DNA from: Ornithinibacter aureus
GTDB lineage: Bacteria; Actinomycetota; Actinomycetes; Actinomycetales; Dermatophilaceae
Length of the DNA: 64,000 nt
Reading direction: 5' to 3'
Assembly (NCBI RefSeq): GCF_009858245.1
Contig: NZ_VMSB01000001.1
Span: 2,046,001 to 2,110,000, forward strand
The notes under the pieces were generated by a model. It ran no database searches. It worked only from the letters and a program-made list of their open reading frames with translations, and was not told the origin of the DNA. A program made the position numbers and the translations under genes. Positions within the stretch are counted from its first letter, which is position 1. Every line of letters begins with the position of its first letter. Positions 37,608 to 46,536 of this stretch are shown here, piece by piece.

Positions 37608-38159
37608 TCAGCGCAGCACGCGGTGGTGGGTGTGCACGACGTCCCCGATGCGCTCGGTCGAGACGAGCTCGAGACGCATGAGGATGCCGTCGGGCAGGGC
37701 GCGCGTTCCGCCCCCCACGATCACGGGGTGGGCGAACAGGTGGATGTCGTCGACCAGGCCGGCCGCGAACGCCTCGGCAGCCAGGGTCGGGCCCCCGATC
37801 CCGAGGTCACGCACGCTCGACGCCTTGAGCGCACCGACGGCGGCCGGGTCGAACTCGGTCTCGAGGGTGGTGCGAGCGCCGAAGAAGCCGTCCATGGTGC
37901 GCGAGTAGACGACCTTGTCGCTGTCGCGCCAGATGCGCGCGAACTCACCGCCGGGGCCCGGGACGTCGCCGGGGGCGGTCTCCCAGTAGCGCATCACCTC
38001 GTACATGCGGCGGCCGAGCAACAGGGTGCCGATCTCGCGCTGCTGGGCGTTGACGACAGCGTGCAGGTCGTCGGAGGGCACGGCCCAGTCGAAGGACCCG
38101 TTCTCGTCGTTGACGTACCCGTCGGCGGAGGTGATCGCGGAGTAGCGGAGGCGGGCCAT
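37608..38159 (-). CDS. Dihydrofolate-reductase-like (RibD C-terminal) protein
   Basis: The 183-residue protein belongs to the RibD_C/DHFR-like group: ARLRYSAITSADGYVND, GTLLLGRRMYEVMRYWE, KVVYSRTM, and IGGPTLAAEAFAAGLVDD then HPVIVGGGTRALPDG. Such stand-alone proteins bind NADPH and reduce unknown pterin- or riboflavin-like substrates. The ATG at 38159 is standard; a longer in-frame ATG at 38180 adds only seven residues. It is divergent from the channel gene. Confidence 0.88.
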   Translation of the reverse strand: MARLRYSAITSADGYVNDENGSFDWAVPSDDLHAVVNAQQREIGTLLLGRRMYEVMRYWETAPGDVPGPGGEFARIWRDSDKVVYSRTMDGFFGARTTLETEFDPAAVGALKASSVRDLGIGGPTLAAEAFAAGLVDDIHLFAHPVIVGGGTRALPDGILMRLELVSTERIGDVVHTHHRVLR

Positions 38160-38267
38160 CTCGGCATTGTGCCGATTCATGGCCGTTCGGACCACCCCGA
38201 GGGCCTTGTCGTCGTTCGCCGAGGGCCACCACACTGAGGGGATGGGCCTGCTGCAGGGTCGGACCCG

Positions 38268-39395
38268 ATGACCCGCGTGCGCACCACGCTGGTGCGTGTG
38301 CTGACCGCGCCGCTGCGAGGGGTCCAGGAGTTGCCCGCCGTTCGCCGGGTGTCCTTCCACGCCAACCGGATTCGGGCAGGGCTGGACTTCCACTTCTTCC
38401 GCACGCTGGCCATCGCGCTCGTGGTGATCGTCGTCGTCGCCGGCTTCCTGGTGACCGTTCTGGAGCCCGAGAAGCGTTCGTTCCAAGGTCTGGTCGACTC
38501 GTCGTACTGGGCGGTGACGACGGTCATCGGGTCGGGTGACTCGTCGTACGTCCACAGCCCCGGCGGCTACGTCATCGGCTGGCTCCTGGCCTTCTTCGGC
38601 GTCGCGATCGTGGCGACCCTCACCGCCGCGATCGTCGGCTTCGTCATCGACTACCTGCTGAAGGAGGGCCAGGGCATGGGCGCCGCCGGCTACTCGGACC
38701 ACATCGTCGTCTGCGGGTGGAACGCCACCGCGCGAGACCTCATCGACGAGCTGCGCGGCGACGAGTTCGACGCGCGCATCGTCGTGCTGCACGAGAGCGA
38801 GCGCAGCCCCGCGCCAGCGGACATCTACTTCGTGCGCGGCGACACGACGTCCACCGAGGACCTCGAGCGCGCCGGCATCCCCGACGCCGCGTGCGCGATC
38901 ATCTGCCCGTCCGAGGGGTCCAACGAGGCCGACATGCGCTCGATCCTCACCGTGTTGGCGATCGAGTCGATCGCGCCGGGGGTGCGCACCGTCGTCGAGG
39001 TGAACAACCGGAAGCACGCCGAGCACGTGCGGCGGGCCAACGCCGACGAGATCCTCGTGACGTCGCGGCTGGCGTCACGGCTGCTGGCCCGCACTGCCCT
39101 GTACCCGGGGCTGGCCGCACTGGTGACGGACATCGTGTCGGGGGGCGAGGGGTCGGAGCTGTACGGGGTGGAATTGCCGGAGGCGTACGTCGACCTCGAC
39201 ATCGACGGGCTGTCGGCGCGGATGCGGCGCGACCACGGGGCAACCCTGCTCGCGGTGACGCACGACGGCCACACGCTGGCCAACCCGCCCTCGGACTTTC
39301 GGCTGCGGCGCGGCGACACCGCCGTCGTCGTGGCCGAGCACCTCGCAGGCCTGCACCCTCTCGAGCCCGACCACGTGCTGGACGCCCCCGGCTGA
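38268..39395 (+). CDS. Two-span ion channel with RCK (TrkA-N) domain
   Basis: The 375-residue protein has TM1 at about residues 46-66, a pore loop, TM2 at about 102-130 and a cytoplasmic RCK domain starting DHIVVCGWNATARDLIDEL (a GxG-type Rossmann motif) near residue 144, then a TrkA-C-like tail. The pore loop reads TTVIGSGDSS at residues 84-93 where classical K+ channels have TVGYGD, so conductance selectivity may differ. VVCGWNATA replaces the usual GxGxxG by GWNATA. It probably forms a tetramer regulated by nucleotides or ions. The start is the ATG at 38268. Confidence 0.85.
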   Translation: MTRVRTTLVRVLTAPLRGVQELPAVRRVSFHANRIRAGLDFHFFRTLAIALVVIVVVAGFLVTVLEPEKRSFQGLVDSSYWAVTTVIGSGDSSYVHSPGGYVIGWLLAFFGVAIVATLTAAIVGFVIDYLLKEGQGMGAAGYSDHIVVCGWNATARDLIDELRGDEFDARIVVLHESERSPAPADIYFVRGDTTSTEDLERAGIPDAACAIICPSEGSNEADMRSILTVLAIESIAPGVRTVVEVNNRKHAEHVRRANADEILVTSRLASRLLARTALYPGLAALVTDIVSGGEGSELYGVELPEAYVDLDIDGLSARMRRDHGATLLAVTHDGHTLANPPSDFRLRRGDTAVVVAEHLAGLHPLEPDHVLDAPG

Positions 39396-39408
39396 GACCC
39401 GGGTCGGC

Positions 39409-40707
39409 TCAGTGGGCGCCGAGGCGTCGGGCTGTCACCAGCGCCAGGGCCCTGGCCACCTCGATGACCTCGGCCACCGGCACGCTCTCGCGCGGGGCGT
39501 GCGCGAGCCGCACGTCACCCGGCCCGTAGTGCAGGGTCGGGATGCCGCCGATGCCGGTGTACAGGCGCAGGTCCGAGCCGTAGGGGGCCGCCGCCTCGGC
39601 AGGCCGGATGCCGGTCACCACCTCGACCGCGCCGGCCACCTCGTCGGTGAGCGGGTGGTCCTGCTCGAGCTGACCGGAGGCGAACTGGCCGCCGGGCCAG
39701 GTGACCCGGGGCTCGTGGTGACGTAGCCACGCGTCGGCCGCCGCGGCATCCGCGATGGCCTCGTCGAGCGCGCGGCGTGCGAGTGCCGGGTCCTCGCCGA
39801 GGCGCACCCCCATGCGCCCCTCGGCGACGAGCAGGTCGGGCACCGAGCTGGCCCAGTCGCCGGCCCGGATCGTGCCGATCGAGATGCCGTACGGCAGCGG
39901 GTTGTCGCCGAACAGCGCGTGGCGGTCGGCGTTGCGGCGCTCCTCGAGGGCGACCAGCGCCTGGTGCAGCGGCCAGAACACCTCGAACGCCGAGACCCCC
40001 TCGCGGCGGGTGCTGCCGTGGGCTGCGCGCCCGGTGACCTCGATGCGGAAGGTCAGCGCCCCGGCGTTGGCGGTGACGAGCCGCCCACTCGTCGGTTCGG
40101 TGATGACGGCGACCTCCCCGCGGTGGCCCCGGCGCAGGGTGGCGAACGCACCCAGGCCGCCGTCCTCCTCGCTGACGACGCTGTGCAGGGCCAGCCGCCG
40201 CTCGCTGCGAACCCCCGAACGGTGCAGGGCACGGGCGACGGCGAGGTTCACGGCCATCCCGGCCTTCATGTCGCAGGCGCCACGACCGTGCAGCACCCCG
40301 CCCTCGATGCGCGCCGAGAACGGATCGCCCCCGTGCCAGTTCGCGACGTCGCCGACGGGGACGACGTCGACGTGCCCCTGGAGCACCAGCCCGGGTTCGC
40401 CCTCCCCGGATGCCGTGCCGACGAGGCCGTGCCCCTCGAGCCGAGGGGCCTCGGTGCCGGGGAACTCGGGGTCGGCGCGCAGGTCGTCGAGGTCGAGGGC
40501 CCACAGGTCGACCTCCAGCCCGGCCTCCTCGAACCAGCGGGCGACGGTGTGCTGGAGGTCGGCCTCGGCGTCGGTGCCGGTCACGCTCGGGGTCCGGACC
40601 AGCTCGACGAGAGTGGCGATCAGCTCGGTCTCGTCGAGGGCTTCGAGCACGCGCTGCTCAGCCGCGGTGAGGTCACCCGCGGCGGCGGCGTCAGGGGTGG
40701 CGGGCAT
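39409..40707 (-). CDS. M20-family metallopeptidase (ArgE/DapE type)
   Basis: The 432-residue protein has the dinuclear zinc site: LQGHVDVVPVG (His and Asp), GRGACDMKAGMA (Asp), SVVSEEDGGLGAF (Glu-Glu), ITEPTSGRL (Glu) and a C-terminal HAPRESV His. The dimerisation domain contains GRAAHGSTRREGVSAFEVF. It would remove an acyl group or dipeptide from an amino acid; the substrate is unknown. An alternative GTG start lies 9 nt upstream. It converges on the channel gene with 13 bp between stops. Confidence 0.9.
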   Translation of the reverse strand: MPATPDAAAAGDLTAAEQRVLEALDETELIATLVELVRTPSVTGTDAEADLQHTVARWFEEAGLEVDLWALDLDDLRADPEFPGTEAPRLEGHGLVGTASGEGEPGLVLQGHVDVVPVGDVANWHGGDPFSARIEGGVLHGRGACDMKAGMAVNLAVARALHRSGVRSERRLALHSVVSEEDGGLGAFATLRRGHRGEVAVITEPTSGRLVTANAGALTFRIEVTGRAAHGSTRREGVSAFEVFWPLHQALVALEERRNADRHALFGDNPLPYGISIGTIRAGDWASSVPDLLVAEGRMGVRLGEDPALARRALDEAIADAAAADAWLRHHEPRVTWPGGQFASGQLEQDHPLTDEVAGAVEVVTGIRPAEAAAPYGSDLRLYTGIGGIPTLHYGPGDVRLAHAPRESVPVAEVIEVARALALVTARRLGAH

Positions 40708-40756
40708 GATGCGCACCCTATGCCCGGGCCCAGACCTGCGCGGTTAGCCTTCCGCG

Positions 40757-41455
40757 GTGACGACAAGCCCCCCGACGACGGCGCAGCCGCACCCACGCCC
40801 TCGCCGGCGCCGCCTGTTCGCGGTGCTGGCGGCTCTGGTCATCGTGGCGCTCGCGATCGTGCTGGGCCCCTGGGTGTGGGTCAGCGCCGCCTCCCGCGGG
40901 CACGTCCACACCGTCGGCAGCGCCCCCGAGGCCCCGGTGGCGCTGGTGCTCGGGGCCGGGCTGAACCCCGACGGCACGCCGTCCCCGTTCCTCGCGGGCC
41001 GGCTCGAGGTCGCCCGCCAACTGCACGCGTCCGAACAGGTCAGGGTGCTGCTCGTTTCTGGTGACAACCGGGTGGTGAACTACGACGAACCCACAGCGAT
41101 GCGTGACTGGCTTGTGGAACGCGGCGTCCCGGCATCCGACGTCGTGCTCGACTTCGCGGGACGTGACACCTACGACTCCTGCGTGCGGGCCAAGCGCATC
41201 TTCGGGGTCGACCGGCTGCTGGTCGTGTCCCAGGGCTACCACCTGCCTCGGGCGGTGACGACGTGTCGGGCGGTAGGGCTGGATGCCGACGGGGTCGGCG
41301 ACTGGACCGCGAAGCGGTATGCCGGGGTGTGGGAGTCCGGGGAACGCCGCGAGAAGCTGGCCGCGGTCAAGGCCGTGATCGACGTCATGACCGGGCGCGA
41401 CCCCGTGCTCGGCGAGCCCGAGACCTCGGTGCAGGACGCCCTCGCCGGGGGCTAG
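40757..41455 (+). CDS. SanA/YdcF-like (DUF218) membrane protein
   Basis: The 232-residue protein has one N-terminal membrane span (FAVLAALVIVALAIVLGPW) and an extracytoplasmic DUF218 domain: ALVLGAGLNPDGTPSPFLAG, VLLVSGDNR, RDTYDSCVRAKRIFG and VSQGYHLPRAVTTCRA. E. coli SanA relatives act in envelope integrity or vancomycin tolerance. The start is GTG at 40757; its last 4 nt overlap the convergent MFS stop. Confidence 0.88.
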   Translation: MTTSPPTTAQPHPRPRRRRLFAVLAALVIVALAIVLGPWVWVSAASRGHVHTVGSAPEAPVALVLGAGLNPDGTPSPFLAGRLEVARQLHASEQVRVLLVSGDNRVVNYDEPTAMRDWLVERGVPASDVVLDFAGRDTYDSCVRAKRIFGVDRLLVVSQGYHLPRAVTTCRAVGLDADGVGDWTAKRYAGVWESGERREKLAAVKAVIDVMTGRDPVLGEPETSVQDALAGG

Positions 41456-42684
41456 GAGCGGGGAGCGTCCTGCGGGGCACGTGCGACCACATGGGTCTCG
41501 CGGGCGCGCAGCCAGGGGATGACGGCGAGCAGCGTGATGAGCCCGGTCGTCCCGAAGGCCAACGGGTAGCTGCCGAAGTCGATGAGCGCCCCGGCGAGGA
41601 TCGGGCCGATGATCGCCCCGGTGTCGGCCGACATCTGGAACGCCGCGAGCGCCGGGCCACCGTTGCGCTCGCGCCCGACGATGTCGGCCAGGCCCGCCTG
41701 CTGCGCAGGGTTGAGCGCACCCGCCCCGACGCCCGCGACGACCGAGAAAACGACCAGCATCGGCAGATCAGTGGCGAACCCGGTCACGGCCGTCGCGACC
41801 CCGCTGATGAGGAGCCCGCCGATGATGAACGGGCGGCGGCCGAGCCGGTCCGACATCCGCCCGGCCACGGTCAGACCCACGGCGTTGCCCGCGGCGAAAA
41901 CCGCCAGCGCCGTGCCCGCCACCCACGGCTCCTTGCCGATGACCACGGCGGCGAACAGCGGCAGGATCGCGTTGCGTACCCCGAAGTTGGCCCCCCCGTT
42001 GGCGAATGCCGAACCGATCGAGGCCCGGTAGGCCGAGTCACGCCAGGCGTCACGCACCGTCATGACCGGCAGCACCGGAGCGCCGTCGGCCGGGCGCAGC
42101 GACGCCTCCCGCAGGAAGACCCCGACGACGGTGGCGGCGAGGAGCAGCGCCACGGCGTAGACGATGAACGGCACCCGCAGCCCGAGGTTGCCGAGCAGGC
42201 CACCGACCACGGGCCCGAGGATGCCGCCGAAGAGGAACGCCGAGGCGTAGGCCGACGAGACCCGCGCCCGGATCGTCGGGGGCGCCAACCGAACCATGAG
42301 CGCCACCGCGGACACCGTGAACATCACCGACCCGATGCCACCGACGCCGCGGAAGACCAGCAGCTGCCAGTAGTTCTGGGCGAAGGCGGTGGCCCCGGTG
42401 GAGATGGCGACGATGACCAGCCCGAGCAGGTAGATCGGGCGCTCCCCCATCCGGGCGATGAGCCGCCCACCAGCCGGGGCGAACACGAGCCGGAAGAACG
42501 CGAATGCGCTGACGACGATCGAGCTCGCCGTCGCCCCGACCCCGAAGCTCTGCGCGAACTGCGGCAGCACCGGCAGGATCAGCCCGAAGCCCAGCGCGAT
42601 GACGAACGCCGACGCGATGAGCACCCAGATCTCCCGCGGGATCCGCACGTCCTCGGCGGCAGGGGTCACGGGGGTGGCAGACAC
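41452..42684 (-). CDS. MFS transporter (12 spans)
   Basis: The 410-residue protein has twelve hydrophobic spans and MFS motif A in GGRLIARMGERPIYLLG, with a repeat in the second half (GRMSDRLGRRPFIIGG). GPVVGGLLGNLG resembles motif C of drug:proton antiporters. The transported substrate is unknown. It starts with GTG at 42684 and is cotranscribed with nothing obvious: a hairpin separates it from the small membrane protein gene upstream. Confidence 0.9.
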   Translation of the reverse strand: MSATPVTPAAEDVRIPREIWVLIASAFVIALGFGLILPVLPQFAQSFGVGATASSIVVSAFAFFRLVFAPAGGRLIARMGERPIYLLGLVIVAISTGATAFAQNYWQLLVFRGVGGIGSVMFTVSAVALMVRLAPPTIRARVSSAYASAFLFGGILGPVVGGLLGNLGLRVPFIVYAVALLLAATVVGVFLREASLRPADGAPVLPVMTVRDAWRDSAYRASIGSAFANGGANFGVRNAILPLFAAVVIGKEPWVAGTALAVFAAGNAVGLTVAGRMSDRLGRRPFIIGGLLISGVATAVTGFATDLPMLVVFSVVAGVGAGALNPAQQAGLADIVGRERNGGPALAAFQMSADTGAIIGPILAGALIDFGSYPLAFGTTGLITLLAVIPWLRARETHVVARAPQDAPRS

Positions 42685-42743
42685 GATCGACCAGTATGCC
42701 TTCCGCGCCCGTCAGACCGGCCATCCGCACGTCTTGCGCTGTG

Positions 42744-42763
42744 GCCACCGGTCAGCCGGTGGC
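42744..42763 (-). terminator. Short hairpin behind the small membrane-protein gene
   Basis: GCCACCGG (42744-42751) and CCGGTGGC (42756-42763) form an 8-bp stem with a 4-nt loop, 54 nt past the stop of the gene ending at 42818. It would separate that gene from the MFS gene. Confidence 0.55.
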
Positions 42764-42817
42764 TGGCTCGCAATCAGTCGGACTTCTTGCACGGCAGCCA
42801 CCGTCCGGCGGGCGAGG

Positions 42818-43141
42818 TCAGAAGGGGTAGGTGAGGATCCACGGCAGGAAGCGCTCGCCCCGGCGGCGGCTGCGGCGCAGGGCCACGGCGCTCCACACCA
42901 GGGCGACGACGACCAGCGCACCTGCGACCGGCAGCACCACCGACCACACCTGCTCGCGCACCACACCTGCCGGGCGGGGGTCCGCCACTCCGGTCAGCTC
43001 GTTGCCGGCCAGCGACACACAGCCGAAGTCCAGACGGTCCGAGAACTCCACGACGGCAGCGCCGTCGGTGGGTCGATTGAGGCCTCCGGATGCCGTGAGC
43101 GGCTCGTTCCGCTGCCACACGGGGGTGCACCTGTCCCCCAT
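42818..43141 (-). CDS. Small single-span membrane protein, unknown family
   Basis: I do not recognise a family. The 107-residue product starts MGDRCTPVWQRNEPLTASGG, has an extracytoplasmic-looking segment with two Cys (residues 5 and about 40), one strong membrane span near residues 63-87 (VWSVVLPVAGALVVVALVW) and a basic cytoplasmic tail RRSRRRGERFLPW. GAGAGGGG lies upstream of the ATG at 43141; an in-frame start at 43207 only adds poorly structured residues. It lies next to the thiamine importer but has its own terminator. Confidence 0.6.
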   Translation of the reverse strand: MGDRCTPVWQRNEPLTASGGLNRPTDGAAVVEFSDRLDFGCVSLAGNELTGVADPRPAGVVREQVWSVVLPVAGALVVVALVWSAVALRRSRRRGERFLPWILTYPF

Positions 43142-43252
43142 GCCCACCCCTCTCGTCGTGCCCGGTCCTCGCGGGTCACCCAAGAAGACGGACGCCGACC
43201 CTCCCACGGGTGGATGCCGGCCGACACATTCTCGGCGGGTTGGTGGCCGCCA

Positions 43253-45640
43253 TCAGCGGAGTGCCGAGGCCCACATCGGGACGAGGAGTGCGAGGGCGAG
43301 GGGGATGGCGCTGAGCGTGACGAGCACGGTGTCGCGCCACTGCCACGGCGCTGGCAGCCACCACGAGCGGGACTGTGCGGTGGCGAAGCCCCGGGCATCC
43401 ATGGCGACGGCGAGTTCGGCCGCGGCGCGCAGGGTGCGCACGAGCAGGCCCATCGTCAGTGCCCCGAGGTGGGCCGCCACCGTTCGCGGCGCCCGCCACG
43501 ACACTGCGAGCCCGCGCACCCGCCGCGCACGCGAGAGCTCCCGCCAGATCTCCCCGAACGAGTGCACCCGCTGCAGGGCTGCGGCCGTGGCGACGACAGG
43601 GCGATCCGGCAGGCGCAGCCGCTGGGCCAGGTGGTCACCGAGTCGGTCGGGGTCGATCCACGGGATGAGCACCGCCGACGGCAGCACGATGATCAGCACC
43701 CTCATCGCGACGGTCAGCGCCGGGTCGAGGTCGCGCCCGGCGAGGAACCAGGTCGACCAGCCGACGGACAGGGCTGCCACGAGCCCGGGCAGCATCCGCA
43801 GCGCGGTGCCCCGTATCCGCGTCAGCGCGCCGGGGCCGGGGGCCCACAGACCGACCACCGCCAGCACGAGCTGGGCAGCGAGCACGACGAGGCTGACCGA
43901 CCAGTGCGGCGACAACACCCCCGCGGGGACCGCGAGCAGCGCCCCACCGAGCAGGGCGAGCGGCCCACAGCGCGCCACGAGGGGGATGCCGTTTGCGGGC
44001 ACCTCGGGTGCCGGGTCGGGCGCCCGCAGGTGCTGGACCTGGGTGGCGCGGGCGATCACGTGGGAGTCGTGGGTGGCGGTGATCACCGCCCCGCCTGCTG
44101 CGCGGTAGGCCGCGACGAGGCCCACGAGGGCAGCCCAGGTGCGGCGGTCCTGGCCGACCGTCGGCTCGTCGGCCAGCAGGACCGGGGGGCCGTGGTGCAG
44201 GGCCGCCGCGACGGCGAGCCGGCGTTGCTCACCGCCGGAGAGGTGTCGGGGGTCGGCCCGCTCGAGGTGCCCCAGGCCGAGCGCGGCCAGCAGAGCACGG
44301 CCCCGGTCGACGTCAGCCTGCCGCCCCTCGGCGCCCTTCGAGTCGTCCGGGTTCAGGGCCAGGGAGGTCACGAGCACCTCGTCGAGCACGGTGCTGGCAA
44401 CGATCGTCGAGCTCGACCACTGCGGGACCCAGGCGAGAGCCCGTGCCAGACCGGCGGCATCCAGATCAGCCGGGCCGGCGGCATCCGAATACGCCTGCGT
44501 GAGCGGATCCGACGAGGTGAGGCGGACGGCATCCGACGGGGTGGGGGTGAGGAAGCCGGCGAGGGTGTGCAGCACGGTGGACTTGCCCGAGCCGCTCGGC
44601 CCGACGAGGGCGGTGAGGGTGCCGGGGACGGCGCGGACCTGCTCGGTCAGCTCAGCGGCCCGGCGCGTTCGGCGACTGCCGTCGACGAGCCTCGTGGTGC
44701 GGTCGACGGCGAGTGGCGAGGCCGCCAGCGGTGGCAGACCCCCTCGCCCGGGCTGCGCAGCGACCAGCGCCGGGTCGACCGCGACCGGCTCCGGAGGCCC
44801 TTCACCGGGCACCCAGACACCCATGGACAGCAGGTGGTCGCGCTGAGTCGCCAGGGCGTCGCGTACCGGTCCGTCCGCGACGACCCGACCGTCATCAGAG
44901 AGCACCACGAGCCGCTCGACGAGGTCGACCCACGGCCCGAGGACGTGCTCGACGACGACCAAGGTCGGGGCTCCCGGGCGGGACGTCAGAGCCGCCACGG
45001 CGTCGCGCACCTCCTGGGCCGACTCCGGATCGAGCATGGCCGTGGGCTCGTCGAGCAGGATCACCGCCGGGTCGAGCGCGAGCGTCCCGGCCAGGGCGAG
45101 CCGCTGGGTCTGTCCCCCGGACAGCGCCGATGTCGGGGTGTCGAGCGCGAGGTCGCCCAGCCCGACGGCGGCGAGCGCGTCGGTGACCACCGAGCGGATT
45201 CCGTCGCGCGGCATCCCCACGTTCTCCGGCCCGAAGGCCACGTCGCGCCCCACCGACGCGGCGACGACACCCGCACCCGGCTCCTGGAGCACCAACCCGA
45301 CGGCGCCGGGCCGTGACCCGGGCGCCGCACCGTCGACGGCCACGGAGCCGGCGAGGTCACCGGCATCCGCGGTCTCGAGAAGGCCTGCGATCGCTCGCAA
45401 CAGCGTCGACTTCCCCGATCCGGACGGCCCGACGAGCAGCACCCGCTCGCCGGGCTCGAGCGTCAGCGTGATGTCGCGCAGCACGGGGTCGCGACGGCCG
45501 AACGGTCGCCAGCTGAGGTCGGTGACCTCCACCCGGCCGCGGGCCGCCTGCACGGGGTCGGCGCGGCCCGCCGCCGAGTCAGACAGCGTGGGACTCCCGG
45601 TGCTCCTGCCCCGGCGGGAAGGCCGAGAGCGCTCCGGCAC
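43253..45640 (-). CDS. ECF transporter: two ATPase domains fused to the EcfT membrane subunit
   Basis: One 795-residue chain holds three ECF parts. The first ABC domain has Walker A GPSGSGKSTL near residue 71, signature LSGGQTQRLALAG and Walker B VILLDEPTAMLDPES; the second has GPSGSGKSTVLHTLAGFL, LSGGEQRRLAVAAAL and LLADEPTVGQD. The C-terminal quarter is a membrane EcfT (CbiQ) domain with MDARGF and the Arg motifs of the coupling helices. YkoD and YkoC of Bacillus are here a single protein. It pairs with the adjacent YkoE-like S component. The start is uncertain: the GTG at 45640 overlaps the S gene by 62 nt without a good ribosome-binding site; GTG 45553 is an alternative. Confidence 0.9.
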   Translation of the reverse strand: MPERSRPSRRGRSTGSPTLSDSAAGRADPVQAARGRVEVTDLSWRPFGRRDPVLRDITLTLEPGERVLLVGPSGSGKSTLLRAIAGLLETADAGDLAGSVAVDGAAPGSRPGAVGLVLQEPGAGVVAASVGRDVAFGPENVGMPRDGIRSVVTDALAAVGLGDLALDTPTSALSGGQTQRLALAGTLALDPAVILLDEPTAMLDPESAQEVRDAVAALTSRPGAPTLVVVEHVLGPWVDLVERLVVLSDDGRVVADGPVRDALATQRDHLLSMGVWVPGEGPPEPVAVDPALVAAQPGRGGLPPLAASPLAVDRTTRLVDGSRRTRRAAELTEQVRAVPGTLTALVGPSGSGKSTVLHTLAGFLTPTPSDAVRLTSSDPLTQAYSDAAGPADLDAAGLARALAWVPQWSSSTIVASTVLDEVLVTSLALNPDDSKGAEGRQADVDRGRALLAALGLGHLERADPRHLSGGEQRRLAVAAALHHGPPVLLADEPTVGQDRRTWAALVGLVAAYRAAGGAVITATHDSHVIARATQVQHLRAPDPAPEVPANGIPLVARCGPLALLGGALLAVPAGVLSPHWSVSLVVLAAQLVLAVVGLWAPGPGALTRIRGTALRMLPGLVAALSVGWSTWFLAGRDLDPALTVAMRVLIIVLPSAVLIPWIDPDRLGDHLAQRLRLPDRPVVATAAALQRVHSFGEIWRELSRARRVRGLAVSWRAPRTVAAHLGALTMGLLVRTLRAAAELAVAMDARGFATAQSRSWWLPAPWQWRDTVLVTLSAIPLALALLVPMWASALR

Positions 45641-46259
45641 GGGCGAGGGCTCGCACGAGCAGCGAGCCGAGGACGCCGGCGATGACCGCGCCCGACAGCA
45701 TCATCGCGCCGAGGTACACGACCTTGTCCCGCAGCACCCACTCGGCGTACCAGCCGCCACCGCCCGCAGGCAGGCTCATGACCTCGAAACCCCACTGCAG
45801 CGGAGCCGACAGCGCACCGGCCAAGGCAGCGACTGCGACGCTGAACGCCTTGTAGCCGAAGATCGCGAAGACCAGTTCGGCCCCGAGCCCCTGCAGGACG
45901 CCGGAGATGAGCACCGTGGCGCCCCACTCGGTGCCCGGCAGCATGGAGACCAGGGCGGCCACCACCTCGCAGAACAGGGCGGCACCGGGGCGGCGGACGA
46001 CGAGGCCGCCCACGACGCCGGCGAGGAACCACGGGCCCACGAACAGACCCATGAGTGGTGCGTAGCCGATCTTCAGGGCGGTGACCGGCCCGTTGTAGAA
46101 CACGCCCCAGCCCCAGAACGCGACGCCCAGGGCCGCGCCGAGGAAGGCGATCGTGAGGATGTCGACGGTGCGCCAGCCCATGAGCGGGCGGGTCGCGGTG
46201 AGGGAGCGACCGGTCGTGGACCGCGGCTCCTGCGTGGTGGGTTCGATCTGTGTGGCCAT
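45579..46259 (-). CDS. ECF transporter S component, YkoE-like (thiamine or its pyrimidine)
   Basis: The 226-residue protein has about six hydrophobic spans and YkoE-family sequence: TVDILTIAFLGAALGVAFWG, PGTEWGATVLISGVLQGLGAE and LVFAIFGYKAF. Together with the fused energising protein downstream it is a complete group-I ECF importer. A TPP riboswitch directly upstream shows that thiamine or hydroxymethylpyrimidine is the cargo. The ATG at 46259 is preferred: GGGAG stands 9 nt upstream; the in-frame ATG at 46268 abuts the ribosome-binding site. Confidence 0.92.
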   Translation of the reverse strand: MATQIEPTTQEPRSTTGRSLTATRPLMGWRTVDILTIAFLGAALGVAFWGWGVFYNGPVTALKIGYAPLMGLFVGPWFLAGVVGGLVVRRPGAALFCEVVAALVSMLPGTEWGATVLISGVLQGLGAELVFAIFGYKAFSVAVAALAGALSAPLQWGFEVMSLPAGGGGWYAEWVLRDKVVYLGAMMLSGAVIAGVLGSLLVRALARAGALSAFPPGQEHRESHAV

Positions 46260-46270
46260 GTGAAACATCT

Positions 46271-46443
46271 CCCGAGGTGTGGTGTGTGTACCTCGGGGAA
46301 GTGGCCACCAGCACCCCGCGAGCCTGCTGCGGTGTGCTGGAGGACCACCTGAGATTTCCCGACTCCCTACACCGGTGCTAACCGGATCAGGTTCGAGGGT
46401 CTGCGGCTAACCGCACTCTCAGCGCTGGCGCGCTCCCCTGTCG
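46271..46443 (-). promoter_or_regulatory. TPP (THI-box) riboswitch with RBS-sequestering hairpin
   Basis: On the minus strand the aptamer (46443 to 46360) has the conserved GCTGAGAGTGCGG and ACCCTCGAACCTGATCCGG blocks and the closing GTAGGGAGTC, with P1 formed by CGAC/GTCG. Downstream, CCCGAGG (46271-46277 on the plus strand) pairs with CCTCGGG (46291-46297), so the ribosome-binding GGGAG of the S-component gene is inside a 7-bp stem. A further hairpin at 46308-46340 (CCAGCAC/GTGCTGG) may be the competing structure. TPP would shut off translation of the importer. Confidence 0.95.
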
Positions 46444-46536
46444 TTGAACACCCCCACTGTAGCCCCTTGCGGTTACAGTGGCGGCGGTTCGCCGAACGGC
46501 GACCACACCACACCGCCGACGTAAGGACCGACCAGC

